NCBI RefSeq assembly: GCF_003258865.1
Contig: NZ_NPEX01000010.1
Location: 1 to 53,029 of the forward strand
Direction of reading: 5' to 3'
DNA: 53,029 nt
Origin: Rhodoplanes roseus
Lineage (GTDB): Bacteria; Pseudomonadota; Alphaproteobacteria; Rhizobiales; Xanthobacteraceae
Below, piece after piece: positions 1 through 8,959 of this stretch. A program made the translations under genes and the position numbers. The notes below the pieces were generated by a model that made no database searches, was not told the DNA's origin, and worked only from the letters and a program-made list of their open reading frames with translations. Numbering within the stretch: the first letter of the stretch is position 1; every line of letters begins with the position of its first letter.

Positions 1-1
1 C

Positions 2-1483
2 GGCGCTCCGGCCAAGGGCCCGGGCGGCAGCAAGTTCGCAGGCAAGTTCACCGGCAAGCCCGGCGCCAAGCCCAAGGGCGCGTTCGGGGCGAAGCGGCCC
101 AGCGGAGCCGGCGTCGGCGGTAAGCGGGCCGCCGGCGAGGGCCGCGCGGCGCGGCGCGATCGCGACGAGGGCACGCGCGTCTACGGCGAGTTCCGCCGCG
201 ACGATCGCCCCCGCACCGGCCGCAACAAGGACGAGCGGGCGCCCGACCGGCGCTTCGTCAAGACCGGCAAGCAGCGCCGCGTCGTCGACGGCGAGGAGCC
301 GATCCGTGAGGAGGCGTTCGGCGATGCTCCGGTTCGCGAGGACCGGGTGCGCGGCGAGCGTGCGCAGGGGGACGGACCGCGGTCCGGACCGGCGCGGCCG
401 GGTCGCGGCGGCAGCGACCGCCCGCGGCGGCCGGCTTCCGCGGCACCCGAGCGCGAGCCGGAGGTCGAGGCGGACAAGGCGGCACCGCCGCCGACCGCCG
501 TCCAGACCGTCACGGTGACGGACGACGAGAACGGCATGCGGGTCGACCGCTTCTTCGAGGCACGGTTCCCGGGCCTCTCCTTCAGTCACATCCAGCGCAT
601 CGTTCGCAAGGGCGAGGTGCGGGTGAACGGCAAGCGGGTCGACACCAAGGACCGGCTCGAGGCGGGGCAGGCGGTCCGCGTGCCGCCGCTGCGGGTCGAT
701 GCTCCGAAAACCGCCGGCGGGTCCGAGGCCGACCAGAAGACGCTCGCGTTCCTCAAGTCCATCATCTTGTTCGAGGACGCCGACGTCATCGTCTTCAACA
801 AGCCGATGGGCCTCGCCGTGCAGGGCGGCTCCGGCACCACCCGGCACGTCGACGGCATGCTGGAGGTCCTGCGCGATGCCCGTGGCCAGCGGCCCCGCCT
901 GGTCCACCGGCTCGACAAGGACACGGCCGGCTGCCTCCTGGTCGCCAAGACCCGCTTCGCCGCCTCGACGCTCGCCAAGAGCTTTCGGTCGCGGGAGGCC
1001 CGCAAGGTCTACTGGGCGCTGGTCGCCGGCGTGCCGAAGCCGCGGCAGGGGCGCATCTCGACCTTCCTGGCCAAGGAGGAGCGCGAGGACGAGAGCTACA
1101 TGCGGATCGCCAAGCACGGCGAGGAGGGCGCGACCCACGCCGTCACCTACTACGCCGTGGTCGAGACGGCGGCGCACCAGCTCGCCTGGCTGTCGCTCAA
1201 GCCGGTCACCGGACGCACCCATCAGCTGCGCGCCCACATGGCGCATATCGGCCATCCGATCGTCGGGGATCCGAAGTATTTCTCCATCGAGAACTGGCAG
1301 TTGCCGGGAGGAATTCAGAATCGGCTGCATCTGATGGCGCGCCGCCTCGTGATCCCCCATCCGCGTCAGGGCGTCATCGACGTGACGGCGCCGCTGCCGC
1401 CCCACATGGTCCAGTCGTTCAACCTGCTGGGCTTCGACGCCACTCGATACGATCCGATCGAGGATGCGCCGGACGAGGACTGA
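2..1483 (+). CDS. RluA-family 23S rRNA pseudouridine synthase, 5' partial
   Basis: The reading frame is open to the left window edge, so the true start lies outside. The first ~175 visible codons form a Gly/Lys/Arg/Asp-rich low-complexity tail (KFTGKPGAKPKGAFGAKRP and similar). An S4 RNA-binding domain follows (from NGMRVDRFFEARFPG at about 533 to about 700), then the pseudouridine synthase domain. The catalytic-loop motif HRLDKDTAG near 906-932 holds the nucleophilic Asp, and GRTHQLRAHM lies near 1210. RluC/RluD-type enzymes isomerise specific uridines in large-subunit rRNA. The S4 plus catalytic architecture fits RluC or RluD; which one cannot be decided here. The basic, probably disordered tail is an addition to the catalytic core and may help bind rRNA (inference). 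The C-terminus is intact and ends in TGA. Confidence 0.93.
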   Translation, partial: GAPAKGPGGSKFAGKFTGKPGAKPKGAFGAKRPSGAGVGGKRAAGEGRAARRDRDEGTRVYGEFRRDDRPRTGRNKDERAPDRRFVKTGKQRRVVDGEEPIREEAFGDAPVREDRVRGERAQGDGPRSGPARPGRGGSDRPRRPASAAPEREPEVEADKAAPPPTAVQTVTVTDDENGMRVDRFFEARFPGLSFSHIQRIVRKGEVRVNGKRVDTKDRLEAGQAVRVPPLRVDAPKTAGGSEADQKTLAFLKSIILFEDADVIVFNKPMGLAVQGGSGTTRHVDGMLEVLRDARGQRPRLVHRLDKDTAGCLLVAKTRFAASTLAKSFRSREARKVYWALVAGVPKPRQGRISTFLAKEEREDESYMRIAKHGEEGATHAVTYYAVVETAAHQLAWLSLKPVTGRTHQLRAHMAHIGHPIVGDPKYFSIENWQLPGGIQNRLHLMARRLVIPHPRQGVIDVTAPLPPHMVQSFNLLGFDATRYDPIEDAPDED

Positions 1484-2046
1484 TCGTCGCCACCGGCGGA
1501 CCTGCGTGGCGCTCGCGTGGGTATCGCCGGTGTCCACCCTCGCCGGTCAGGGCCATCAGCGCGGGTAATAGGGGATCATGCAGCCGCGTTGTGTAGTCTT
1601 ACGAATCGCGTTCGAACGGATTAACGAACCGGTAACGGCCCGATAGCGTGGTCGTTGCCGATCCTCGGGTGTGTCGAGACGTTGTGGGGCGTGACCCGCG
1701 TCGGCTTCCAGACAATTTGCGACTAGGGGGCGTGCGCATCGCCGATGCGCGCGCGGGGCGATGATCATGCGTGGGCTGACGATGCGGGACTCCAGAACGG
1801 ACACGACCGGACCCGACGAGGGCGCCGACGACGCCACGGTGGCGCGAGTGACGCTCGCGGTGGGGAACCTTCGCGTCTCGACCGAGACACGGGATTCGGC
1901 CGCGCCGCACCTGCGCCTCGACCGCTCGCCGACCGGGCGGCTCGGTGAAGGGCTCGGGGGGCGGCTGCCGCGGTCGCCCTGACGCCACCGCCTCGGATCG
2001 TCCGGCCGCCGCCGTTCGGGAGCCCTCCCCGGCGCAGCGGCTGTTG
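1484..2046. other. long intergenic region, mostly non-coding
   Basis: Nearly 600 bases separate the pseudouridine synthase from the YeeE gene. An inverted repeat CACCGGCG (1491-1498) / CGCCGGTG (1525-1532) with a long loop sits just after the upstream stop and could end transcription. The stretch around 1580-1720 is less GC-rich than the surrounding genes, as expected of regulatory DNA. No RNA gene was recognised. One small open frame with gene-like codon use is listed separately. Confidence 0.5.
1761..1982 (+). CDS. possible small hypothetical protein (73 aa)
   Basis: This open frame starts ATG-ATC-ATG after a GGGGCG stretch. Nearly all its codons end in G or C, as in real genes of this genome. 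The product is acidic, then Arg-rich, without a membrane segment, signal peptide or recognisable domain. It lies alone between two unrelated genes. Codon bias in a high-GC genome easily produces such frames by chance, so I rate it as only possible. Confidence 0.2.
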   Translation: MIMRGLTMRDSRTDTTGPDEGADDATVARVTLAVGNLRVSTETRDSAAPHLRLDRSPTGRLGEGLGGRLPRSP

Positions 2047-2073
2047 ATATTATAGATGCGAATATGATTATAT
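2047..2073. promoter_or_regulatory. AT-rich imperfect palindrome, candidate operator of the YeeE pair
   Basis: Within very GC-rich surroundings this 27-base block is almost pure A/T at both ends. The outer arms ATATTAT (2047-2053) and ATTATAT (2067-2073) pair with one mismatch. It lies 46 bases before the chosen start of the first YeeE/YedE gene. ArsR-type repressors such as BigR bind AT-rich palindromes before DUF395 (YeeE/PmpAB) genes in other alphaproteobacteria. The assignment here is inference, and no regulator gene is adjacent. Confidence 0.4.
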
Positions 2074-2119
2074 GTCCGGGCGGCGCACGGCCTGCGTCTC
2101 GATACCCCCGGAGGCGTTC

Positions 2120-2641
2120 ATGATCTCGCTCACCGACCGCGCCTGGTCGCCCTATGTCGCCGGTGTGCTCATCGGCCTCCTGCAGATCCCGGCCTTCCTG
2201 CTGATCGACACCGCGCTCGGCGCCTCGTCGTCCTTCGTCACGGTCGGCGGCACCGTCGCCGGCTGGATTGATCCGTCGATCCTGAGCATCGACTACGTCG
2301 CCAAGCACGTCACCGCGACGGCCAAGAACTGGTGGCAAGTCGCGCTCGTCGTCGGCGTCGCCATCGGCGCCTTCGCGTCGGCCTTCCTGTCCGGCTCGCT
2401 GCGCCGCGGCGTGTCGCCGATCTGGGCGCGGGCGCTCGGCACGCCGTCGCGCGGCGTGCGCTACGCCGTCGCCTTCGTGGCCGGTTTCCTGATGCTGTTC
2501 GGCGCCCGCCTGGCCGACGGCTGCACCTCGGGCCACGGGCTCTCCGGCGTCGCCCAGCTCGGCGTCGGCTCCACCGTGGCGGTCGCCGCCATGTTCGCCG
2601 GCGGCATCGCCACGGCGATGCTGCTGATGCGGCGCATCTGA
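2120..2641 (+). CDS. YeeE/YedE (PmpA-like) membrane transporter, first subunit
   Basis: This 173-residue protein is largely hydrophobic, with several membrane segments. It carries the conserved Cys motif of the family, GARLADGCTSGHGLSG, near residues 127-142. YeeE/YedE (DUF395) proteins move reduced sulfur species such as thiosulfate across the inner membrane; half-size members usually come as pairs. The start at 2120 is chosen because GGAGG lies seven bases upstream; an in-frame ATG at 2072 would add 16 residues that overlap the AT-rich operator candidate. The partner gene follows 49 bases downstream. The substrate is inferred from the family only. Confidence 0.85.
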   Translation: MISLTDRAWSPYVAGVLIGLLQIPAFLLIDTALGASSSFVTVGGTVAGWIDPSILSIDYVAKHVTATAKNWWQVALVVGVAIGAFASAFLSGSLRRGVSPIWARALGTPSRGVRYAVAFVAGFLMLFGARLADGCTSGHGLSGVAQLGVGSTVAVAAMFAGGIATAMLLMRRI

Positions 2642-2649
2642 TCCGTCCG

Positions 2650-2681
2650 GACGATCCGAGAAAAAGACGATCCGAGAGAAG
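2650..2681 (+). repeat. tandem 16-bp duplication ending in a ribosome binding site
   Basis: Two adjacent 16-base units share GACGATCCGAGA and differ only near their 3' ends (AAAA against GAAG). The second copy runs into the AGAAGGAGC Shine-Dalgarno of the second YeeE gene. The duplication sits entirely between the two transporter genes. Confidence 0.75.
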
Positions 2682-2690
2682 GAGCTTTCC

Positions 2691-3314
2691 GTGTCGCTGT
2701 TCGTCGCCGTCCCGGTCGGTCTCGCCATGGGCATCGTGTTCGGCTTCCTGCTGGAGAAGGGCCGCGTCTTCGAGCCCGGCATCATCGTCGGGCAGATGCA
2801 GATGCGCACCTTCATCATGCTAAAGATGTTCCTCGCCGCGGTCGCCAGCGGCGCCGTGGTGCTGGCCGTCATCAACGGTCTCGGCATCGTCAAGCTCCAG
2901 CCCAAGGCGGCGCTCTACGCCGCCGACGTGGTCGGCGGCCTCATCCTCGGCACAGGCATCGCCCTTGCCGGCGCCTGCCCGGGCACGACGCTCGCCCAGA
3001 TCGGCGCCGGCTATCGCGACGCGATCTTCACGCTGATCGGTGGCCTCGCCGGCGCGGTGGCGTTCTCCTGTGCGGAGCCGTGGCTGAAGACGACCTTTCT
3101 GGGCCAGGGGCAGGGCAAGATCACGTTCGCCGATCTTCTCGGCGTCCCGTACTGGACCGGCGCGCTGGCGCTGGCGACCGTGCTGGTCGCGGTCTTGGTG
3201 GGGCTCGAGTGGTGGCGGCCGTGGCGCAGCGAGATCGGCCGCGACGCCGACGGCGATCTCGGCGCACCGCCGTCGGAGCGGCCGGCCGGCCCGCGCATCG
3301 TTCCCGCCGAATGA
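2691..3314 (+). CDS. YeeE/YedE (PmpB-like) membrane transporter, second subunit
   Basis: This 207-residue membrane protein has the second conserved Cys motif of the family, ALAGACPGTTLAQIGAG, near residues 91-107. The hydrophobic core spans residues 1-165 and is followed by a short charged, proline-rich cytoplasmic tail. It begins with GTG, preceded by a clear AGAAGGAGC ribosome binding site. Together with the preceding gene it makes a two-part DUF395 transporter, probably for reduced sulfur compounds. No sulfur dioxygenase, Blh hydrolase or BigR gene, the usual companions, is next to the pair within the window. Confidence 0.85.
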   Translation: MSLFVAVPVGLAMGIVFGFLLEKGRVFEPGIIVGQMQMRTFIMLKMFLAAVASGAVVLAVINGLGIVKLQPKAALYAADVVGGLILGTGIALAGACPGTTLAQIGAGYRDAIFTLIGGLAGAVAFSCAEPWLKTTFLGQGQGKITFADLLGVPYWTGALALATVLVAVLVGLEWWRPWRSEIGRDADGDLGAPPSERPAGPRIVPAE

Positions 3315-3347
3315 GATTAATCCGCGGGGAGTGGTGCTGGAGGGGGT

Positions 3348-3372
3348 GGAACCATTCTGCAGGTGGCGCGTT
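3348..3372 (+). promoter_or_regulatory. EcfG-type (general stress sigma) promoter
   Basis: GGAAC (3348-3352), exactly 16 bases, then CGTT (3369-3372). This matches the established consensus GGAAC-N16/17-CGTT of the alphaproteobacterial general stress sigma factor (EcfG/SigT/RpoE2). Transcription would start near 3380, giving a leader of about 43 bases before the histidine kinase ATG at 3423. I found no second full match in the intergenic regions of the window. Confidence 0.7.
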
Positions 3373-3422
3373 GGTGGCGCGATCGTACTGTCGCTCGGAT
3401 TGCGCCCCGTGAAGGTCAGCCC

Positions 3423-4472
3423 ATGGATGCCGTGTTGACGTCTGCTGCCGTCGCCGGCGGCTCGAGATCCTGTTCCGCTTCCGTAAAATTGAGTGGTTGG
3501 AAGGACATGCTCGACGCGCTGCCGGTCGCCGCCTATCTCTGCGACGACGTCGGGGCGATCGTTCACTGCAACCGCCGCGCCGCCGAGATGTGGGGCCGCT
3601 CTCCCGTCGTCACCGACGACTCTCCCTCGGCCTGGCCGCCGCGCCCGGTGCGGGACACCGGTCACCATCACCTCGGTCTGCTCGACACACCGGTCGGCGA
3701 CTTCATGCGCACCGGCCAGCCGGTGCGTGATCGCGAGATCGTGCTCGAGCGCTCCGATGGCGGCCGCGCCATCGTCCTCGCGAATGTCGAGCCGATCACC
3801 GACCAGGACGGTGCCGTGCTGGGGGCGGTCGGCTGCTTTCAGGACATCACCGAGCGCAAGCGCGCCGACCATCAGCAGCGGACCCTGCTCAACGAGCTCA
3901 ACCACCGGGTCAAGAACACCCTCGCGACCGTGCAGTCCTTCGCCGATCACACGATCCGCAAATGCGGACTGCCGAAGGAGGCGCAGGACGATTTCGAGGG
4001 CCGGCTCGTGGCGCTCAGCCGCGCGCACGACCAGCTCACCCGTGGCCGCTGGGAGCCGATCGACCTCGCCACCATCGTCGGCAGTGCCGTGGATCCGAGC
4101 TGCGGCGGCGATCCGGCCCGGCTGACGATCGCGGGCGACACCATCCGGCTCGGGGCGCAGGCGTCGCTCACGCTCTCCCTGGTGTTTCACGAGCTCGCTG
4201 CGAACGCCGTGAAATACGGCGCGCTGTCGGCGTCCGCAGGGCGTGTGTCGGTGAGCTGGTCGGTGGTCGAGCGCGCCGGCGTGCCGGTGGTCCATCTCGT
4301 CTGGCAGGAGCACGGCGGCCCGCCGGTCGTGCCGCCGACCCGCGCCGGGTTCGGCTCGCGTCTGGTCCGCAACGGCCTCGCGCGACAGTTGCGCGGGTCC
4401 GCCGAGCTTGACTACGCTGTGTCCGGGCTGCGATGTACAATGGATATTCCATTGTCCTCGACGCCGGGCTGA
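3423..4472 (+). CDS. PAS-domain HWE-family sensor histidine kinase
   Basis: The protein has 349 residues. An N-terminal PAS domain (about 28-145, ending GCFQDITERKRA) is followed by an HWE kinase core. The H-box NELNHRVKNTLATVQSF places the phospho-accepting His at residue 161. The family signatures ARAHDxLT-like (SRAHDQLT, 199-206), N-box FHELAANAVKYGALS (255-269), WQE (294-296) and GFGSRLV (309-315) are all present. No membrane segment is visible, so it is probably a soluble sensor. The start at 3423 is chosen because GAAGG lies upstream and because an earlier in-frame GTG at 3363 would fall inside the EcfG promoter. Its stop overlaps the receiver gene by one base, so the two are a coupled pair. 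HWE kinases often feed general stress signalling (LovK, PhyK); the ligand is unknown. Confidence 0.93.
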   Translation: MDAVLTSAAVAGGSRSCSASVKLSGWKDMLDALPVAAYLCDDVGAIVHCNRRAAEMWGRSPVVTDDSPSAWPPRPVRDTGHHHLGLLDTPVGDFMRTGQPVRDREIVLERSDGGRAIVLANVEPITDQDGAVLGAVGCFQDITERKRADHQQRTLLNELNHRVKNTLATVQSFADHTIRKCGLPKEAQDDFEGRLVALSRAHDQLTRGRWEPIDLATIVGSAVDPSCGGDPARLTIAGDTIRLGAQASLTLSLVFHELAANAVKYGALSASAGRVSVSWSVVERAGVPVVHLVWQEHGGPPVVPPTRAGFGSRLVRNGLARQLRGSAELDYAVSGLRCTMDIPLSSTPG

Positions 4473-4864
4473 TGTCGGACGAAAACGCAGACTCCAATCT
4501 GCCGAATTTCGATCGTCTGAACGTTCTCATCGTCGAGGACGAGGCCATCATTTCGTTCCTGATCGAGGACATTTTGCGCGAGCTCGGCTGTCGGGTGGTT
4601 CGCAACGTCGCCTGCATCGAGGACGCGCTGTCGGCCCTGGACGAGGACCGCCCGGACGTCGCCGTGCTCGACGTCAATCTCGACGGTGTCGAGGTCTATC
4701 CGGTCGCGGAGCGGTTGCGCGAGCGCGGCATTCCGTTCGTCTTCACCACCGGTTACGGCGTCGACGGGCTCGCGCCCGCCTGGGCCCACATGCCGGTCGT
4801 GCAAAAGCCGTTTCGGTCGGAGATGCTGGCCCGGGCGCTCGAAGCCGTCGTCCTCAAGCCCTGA
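4472..4864 (+). CDS. single-domain response regulator (receiver only)
   Basis: This 130-residue protein is one receiver domain with no output domain. The acidic pocket is VEDE (21-24), the phospho-accepting Asp is D67 in VLDVNL, and the conserved Lys is in VVQKPF near residue 112. The start ATG shares one base with the stop of the upstream HWE kinase, which indicates translational coupling and cognate partnership. A longer frame beginning at 4433 inside the kinase gene is less likely. Single-domain receivers paired with HWE kinases act as phosphate sinks or relays, as LovR does for LovK. It is clearly paralogous to the receiver at 48867-49250 (shared PVAE-x-L-x-ERG-x-PFVF-x-TGYG). Confidence 0.93.
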   Translation: MSDENADSNLPNFDRLNVLIVEDEAIISFLIEDILRELGCRVVRNVACIEDALSALDEDRPDVAVLDVNLDGVEVYPVAERLRERGIPFVFTTGYGVDGLAPAWAHMPVVQKPFRSEMLARALEAVVLKP

Positions 4865-5097
4865 CCTGCGGTACCGCGATGGCCGTGGGCACGGTGGAGG
4901 TCCCGGCGGCTTTCGACAAGACACGAGCCGGAGCTGGACGGCTTTCTCGCTGACGAAAACGTCGTCCCGGGTCGTTGTGGGCGCCGCCCGAAGGTCTAAG
5001 ATCACCCCGACTCCGAGCCGGTCGTCGGTGCCGGCGGACAACCATCCGCCCGCGGTCCGATCGTCCGGCCGGCCACCCGAACCTCTGGATCAGGACT

Positions 5098-7947
5098 ATG
5101 ACTCCTCTGAAAGCGCTGCAGGCCCAGGGCCAGGCCGTGTGGCTCGACTTCGTCGCCCGCGGCTTCGTCGAGAAAGGTGACCTCGCTCGGCTGGTCGCGG
5201 AAGACGGAGTGCGCGGCGTCACCTCCAACCCGTCGATCTTCGAGAAGGCGATCGGCGGATCGAGCGAGTACGACGACGCCATCCGGGCGGCCCTGCAGGA
5301 GGGTGACCGCAGCGTCGTCGACCTCTACGAACGGCTCGCCATCGAGGACATCCAGAAGGCGGCCGACGTGCTGCGCCCGGTCTACGACGCGACCGGCGGC
5401 GCCGACGGCTTCGTCAGCCTCGAAGTGTCGCCCTATCTGGCGCTCGACACCGAGGCGACCGTCGTCGAGGCGCGGCGGCTGTGGCGCGACGTCGGCCGGC
5501 CCAATCTCATGGTGAAGGTGCCCGGCACCGCGCCGGGCGTCCCGGCCGTGCAGACGCTGATCAGTGAGGGCATCAACGTCAACGTGACGCTGCTGTTCGC
5601 GCGCCGCGTCTACGAGGAGGTCGCGGAGGCCTACATCGCCGGCCTCGAGGCGTTCGCGGCCCAGGGCGGCGACGTCTCCAAGGTGGCGAGTGTCGCCAGC
5701 TTCTTCGTCAGCCGCATCGACAGCGCCGTGGACGCGCTGATCGAGGAGAAGGCCGCGACCGTCAACGATCCCGAGGAGCGCTCCCGGCTGGAGGAGCTGC
5801 TGGGCGAGATCGCCATCGCCAATGCCAAGCTCGCCTATCGCAGCTACAAGGCGCTGATCGCGGGCGATCGATGGAAGGCGCTCGCCGCCAAGGGCGCGCG
5901 GCCGCAGCGGCTGCTGTGGGCCTCCACCGGCACCAAGAACAAGTCCTACAGCGACGTCCTCTATGTCGACGAGCTGATCGGTCCCGACACCGTCAACACG
6001 GTGCCGCCGGCGACCCTCGATGCATTCCGCGAGCACGGCACCGCGGCGTCGACGCTGGAGCGCAGCGTCGACGAGGCCGCGGCGGCGCTGACCCAGCTCG
6101 CGAGATCCGGCATCTCCCTCGACGAGATCACCGACCGCCTCGTGACCGAAGGCGTGCAACTCTTTGCCGATGCGGCCGACAAGCTTCTGGCCGCCGTCGC
6201 GACCAAGCGGGCCCAAGTCCTGGGTGACCGCATGGACAGCCAGACCATCACGGCGCACCGCGCGCTCGCCGAGGCGGTCTCGGCCGAGACCGAGACGTGG
6301 CGCGCCAAGGGCCTGATCCGCCGTCTGTGGGCGCGCGATGCCGGCGTGTGGACCGGCGCCGACGAGGCCAAGTGGCTCGGCTGGCTCGGCAGCACGGCGC
6401 ACGGCTGGTCCAAGCTCGCCGAGTACCAGGCCTTCGCGGCCGACGTGAAGGCGTCCGGCTTCACCGACGTCCTGCTGCTCGGCATGGGCGGATCGAGCCT
6501 CGGCCCCGAGGTGCTGGCCGAGACCTTCGGGCAGCAGCCGGGCTGGCCGAAGCTGCGCATCCTCGATTCGACCGATCCGGCGCAGGTCCGCGCCACCGAG
6601 GCGGCCGTGACGCTCGCCACCACGCTGGTCATCGTGTCGAGCAAGTCGGGCTCGACCACCGAGCCCAACGTGATGCTCGCCTATTTCCTCGACCGCCTGC
6701 GGCAGACGGTCGGCGATGCGGCCGGCAGCCACGTGGTCGCGGTGACGGATCCAGGCTCGTCGCTCGAGAAGGTCGCGCAGCGCGACGGCTTCCGAAAGAT
6801 CTTCCACGGCGAGCCGACGATCGGCGGACGCTACTCGGTGCTGTCGCCGTTCGGCCTGGTGCCTGCCGCCGCCGCAGGCATCGACCTGAAGCAGTTCCTC
6901 ACCTCGGCCGACGTGATGGTGCACGCCTGCGGACCCGACGTGCCGCCGGCCGCCAATCCGGGCGTGCGGCTCGGCCTGGTGCTCGGTCTCGCCGCCAAGG
7001 CCGGCCGCGACAAGCTGACCATGCTGTCGTCGCCGGCGCTCGCCGACTTCGGCGCCTGGGCCGAGCAGCTCGTCGCCGAGTCGACCGGCAAGAACGGCAA
7101 GGCGATCATCCCGGTCGACGGCGAGCCGCTCGCCTCGCCGGTGCTCTACGGCAGCGACCGCGTCTTCGTCGATCTGCGCCTCGCCTCCGACGCATCGGCG
7201 ACGCACGACGCCGAGATCGCGGCCCTCGAACAGGCCGGCCATCCGGTGGTGCGCATCGTGCTGCGCGACCGCGCCGGCATCGCCCAGGAGTTCTTCCGCT
7301 TCGAGATCGCCACGGCGGTGGCCGGCGCCGTGCTCGGGATCAATCCGTTCGATCAGCCCGACGTCGAGGCGAGCAAGATCAAGACGCGCGAGCTCACCGC
7401 GGCCTTCGAGGCGACCGGCAAGCTGCCGGCCGAGACGCCGGTGGCGACGAGCGAGTCGTTCGACGTCTTCACCGATCCGAAGAACGCCGAGGCGCTGCGG
7501 GCGGCCGGGGCAGGGGCCGATCCGGCGAGCTGGCTGAAGGCGCACCTTGCCCGTGTGAAGGCCGGCGACTATGTCGCGCTGCTCGCCTATGTGGCGCGCA
7601 ACCCGGCCCATATCGGCACGCTGCAGGCGATGCGCCTCTCGGTGCGGGCGCACCGCAAGGTGGCGACCTGCGTCGGCTTCGGCCCGCGGTTCCTGCACTC
7701 GACCGGGCAGGCCTACAAGGGCGGCCCAGACACCGGCGTCGTGCTGCAGATCACGGCCGATGATCATCCGGATCTGGCGATCCCGGGCCAGAGCGCCAGC
7801 TTCGGCATCGTCAAGGCCGCGCAGGCGCGCGGCGACTTCGGCGTGCTGTCGGAGCGCGGTCGCCGGGCGCTGCGGATCCACATCAAGACCGACGTCACGG
7901 CCGGCCTCGCGGCGCTCGCGGCCGCCGTGGATCACGCCCTGAGCTGA
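5098..7947 (+). CDS. tal-pgi: bifunctional transaldolase / phosphoglucose isomerase
   Basis: A 949-residue fusion. Residues 1 to about 370 are a TalB/TAL-type transaldolase: [12 protein letters not shown] (41-52), Schiff-base Lys K140 in MVKVPGT, and [20 protein letters not shown]. Residues from about 400 to the end are a phosphoglucose isomerase: [14 protein letters not shown] (from about 462) and [13 protein letters not shown] (from about 515). It exchanges three-carbon units between sugar phosphates and interconverts glucose-6-P and fructose-6-P in the cytosol. The start at 5098 is chosen from homology of the N-terminus; frames upstream are not conserved-looking. It opens a tight operon with gnd, zwf and pgl, so all four work on glucose-6-phosphate and pentose phosphates. 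This fusion is known in some alphaproteobacteria. Confidence 0.96.
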   Translation: MTPLKALQAQGQAVWLDFVARGFVEKGDLARLVAEDGVRGVTSNPSIFEKAIGGSSEYDDAIRAALQEGDRSVVDLYERLAIEDIQKAADVLRPVYDATGGADGFVSLEVSPYLALDTEATVVEARRLWRDVGRPNLMVKVPGTAPGVPAVQTLISEGINVNVTLLFARRVYEEVAEAYIAGLEAFAAQGGDVSKVASVASFFVSRIDSAVDALIEEKAATVNDPEERSRLEELLGEIAIANAKLAYRSYKALIAGDRWKALAAKGARPQRLLWASTGTKNKSYSDVLYVDELIGPDTVNTVPPATLDAFREHGTAASTLERSVDEAAAALTQLARSGISLDEITDRLVTEGVQLFADAADKLLAAVATKRAQVLGDRMDSQTITAHRALAEAVSAETETWRAKGLIRRLWARDAGVWTGADEAKWLGWLGSTAHGWSKLAEYQAFAADVKASGFTDVLLLGMGGSSLGPEVLAETFGQQPGWPKLRILDSTDPAQVRATEAAVTLATTLVIVSSKSGSTTEPNVMLAYFLDRLRQTVGDAAGSHVVAVTDPGSSLEKVAQRDGFRKIFHGEPTIGGRYSVLSPFGLVPAAAAGIDLKQFLTSADVMVHACGPDVPPAANPGVRLGLVLGLAAKAGRDKLTMLSSPALADFGAWAEQLVAESTGKNGKAIIPVDGEPLASPVLYGSDRVFVDLRLASDASATHDAEIAALEQAGHPVVRIVLRDRAGIAQEFFRFEIATAVAGAVLGINPFDQPDVEASKIKTRELTAAFEATGKLPAETPVATSESFDVFTDPKNAEALRAAGAGADPASWLKAHLARVKAGDYVALLAYVARNPAHIGTLQAMRLSVRAHRKVATCVGFGPRFLHSTGQAYKGGPDTGVVLQITADDHPDLAIPGQSASFGIVKAAQARGDFGVLSERGRRALRIHIKTDVTAGLAALAAAVDHALS

Positions 7948-7960
7948 AGGAGAACCAAAA

Positions 7961-8959
7961 ATGCAGATCGGAATGATCGGGCTCGGACGGATGGGCGGCA
8001 ACATCGTGCGCCGCCTCATGCGCGACGGCCATACGGCGGCCGTCTGGGATCGTGACGAGCGCGCCGTCTCGGCGCTGGTGACCGACGGCGCGGTGGGCGC
8101 CACCGATATCGAGGATCTGCTCCGCAAGCTGGAGGCGCCGCGCGTGGTCTGGGTGATGCTCCCGGCCGGGGCCATCACCGAAAGCACCATCGAGACCCTG
8201 TCGGGTCTGCTGTCCGCCGGCGACATCGTCATCGACGGCGGCAACTCGTTCTGGAAGGACGACGTCCGCCGCGCCCGCTGGCTGAAGCAGCGCGGCCTGC
8301 ATTACGTCGATGTCGGCACGTCCGGCGGCGTGTGGGGGCTCGAGCGCGGCTACTGCATGATGATCGGCGGCGAGAAGGACGTGGTGAAGCGCCTCGACCC
8401 GATCTTCGCGACGCTCGCACCGGGCGATGCCGACGTTCCGGCCACGCCGGGCCGGGGCACCCGCGACACGCGGCCGGAGCGCGGTTACCTGCATGCCGGG
8501 CCGAGCGGGGCCGGGCACTTCGTCAAGATGATCCACAACGGCATCGAGTACGGCCTGATGCAGGCCTATGCCGAAGGCTTCGACATCCTCAAGAACGCCA
8601 ACAGCGAGGCGCTGCCCAAGGAGGAGCGCTTCAACTTCGATCTCACCGACATCGCCGAGACGTGGCGACGCGGCAGCGTGATCACGTCATGGCTGCTCGA
8701 TCTCACCGCCTCCGCACTGACGCGGGACGCCGAGCTCGGCGACTACACGGGCTACGTGGAGGACTCCGGCGAGGGGCGCTGGACCATCATGGCGGCGGTC
8801 GACGAGGCGGTGCCGGCCGACGTGCTCTCGGCGGCGCTCTATGCGCGCTTCCGCTCGCGGCGCGACCACACGTTCGGCGAAAAAATCCTCTCCGCCATGC
8901 GGGCGGGCTTCGGCGGTCACATCGAGCCGAAGGCGTCCGGCTCGAAGGTCGAGGCATGA
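7961..8959 (+). CDS. gnd: 6-phosphogluconate dehydrogenase, decarboxylating (short form)
   Basis: At 332 residues this is the short bacterial form, not the ~470-residue dimeric form. It has the Rossmann motif [12 protein letters not shown] (6-17), substrate-binding [29 protein letters not shown], and the catalytic [19 protein letters not shown]. It converts 6-phosphogluconate to ribulose-5-phosphate and CO2 with NAD(P)H production. It begins 13 bases after tal-pgi behind an AAGGAG site, and its stop overlaps the zwf start (ATGA), so it belongs to the same transcript. Confidence 0.95.
   Translation: MQIGMIGLGRMGGNIVRRLMRDGHTAAVWDRDERAVSALVTDGAVGATDIEDLLRKLEAPRVVWVMLPAGAITESTIETLSGLLSAGDIVIDGGNSFWKDDVRRARWLKQRGLHYVDVGTSGGVWGLERGYCMMIGGEKDVVKRLDPIFATLAPGDADVPATPGRGTRDTRPERGYLHAGPSGAGHFVKMIHNGIEYGLMQAYAEGFDILKNANSEALPKEERFNFDLTDIAETWRRGSVITSWLLDLTASALTRDAELGDYTGYVEDSGEGRWTIMAAVDEAVPADVLSAALYARFRSRRDHTFGEKILSAMRAGFGGHIEPKASGSKVEA

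Noticed and set aside
3363-3422. earlier GTG start for the HWE kinase
   Set aside because: It would lie inside the EcfG promoter, upstream of the expected transcription start.
5002-8244. 1080-codon minus-strand frame opposite tal-pgi and gnd
   Set aside because: Same artefact of high GC at third codon positions; no domain, and the sense strand holds clear enzymes.
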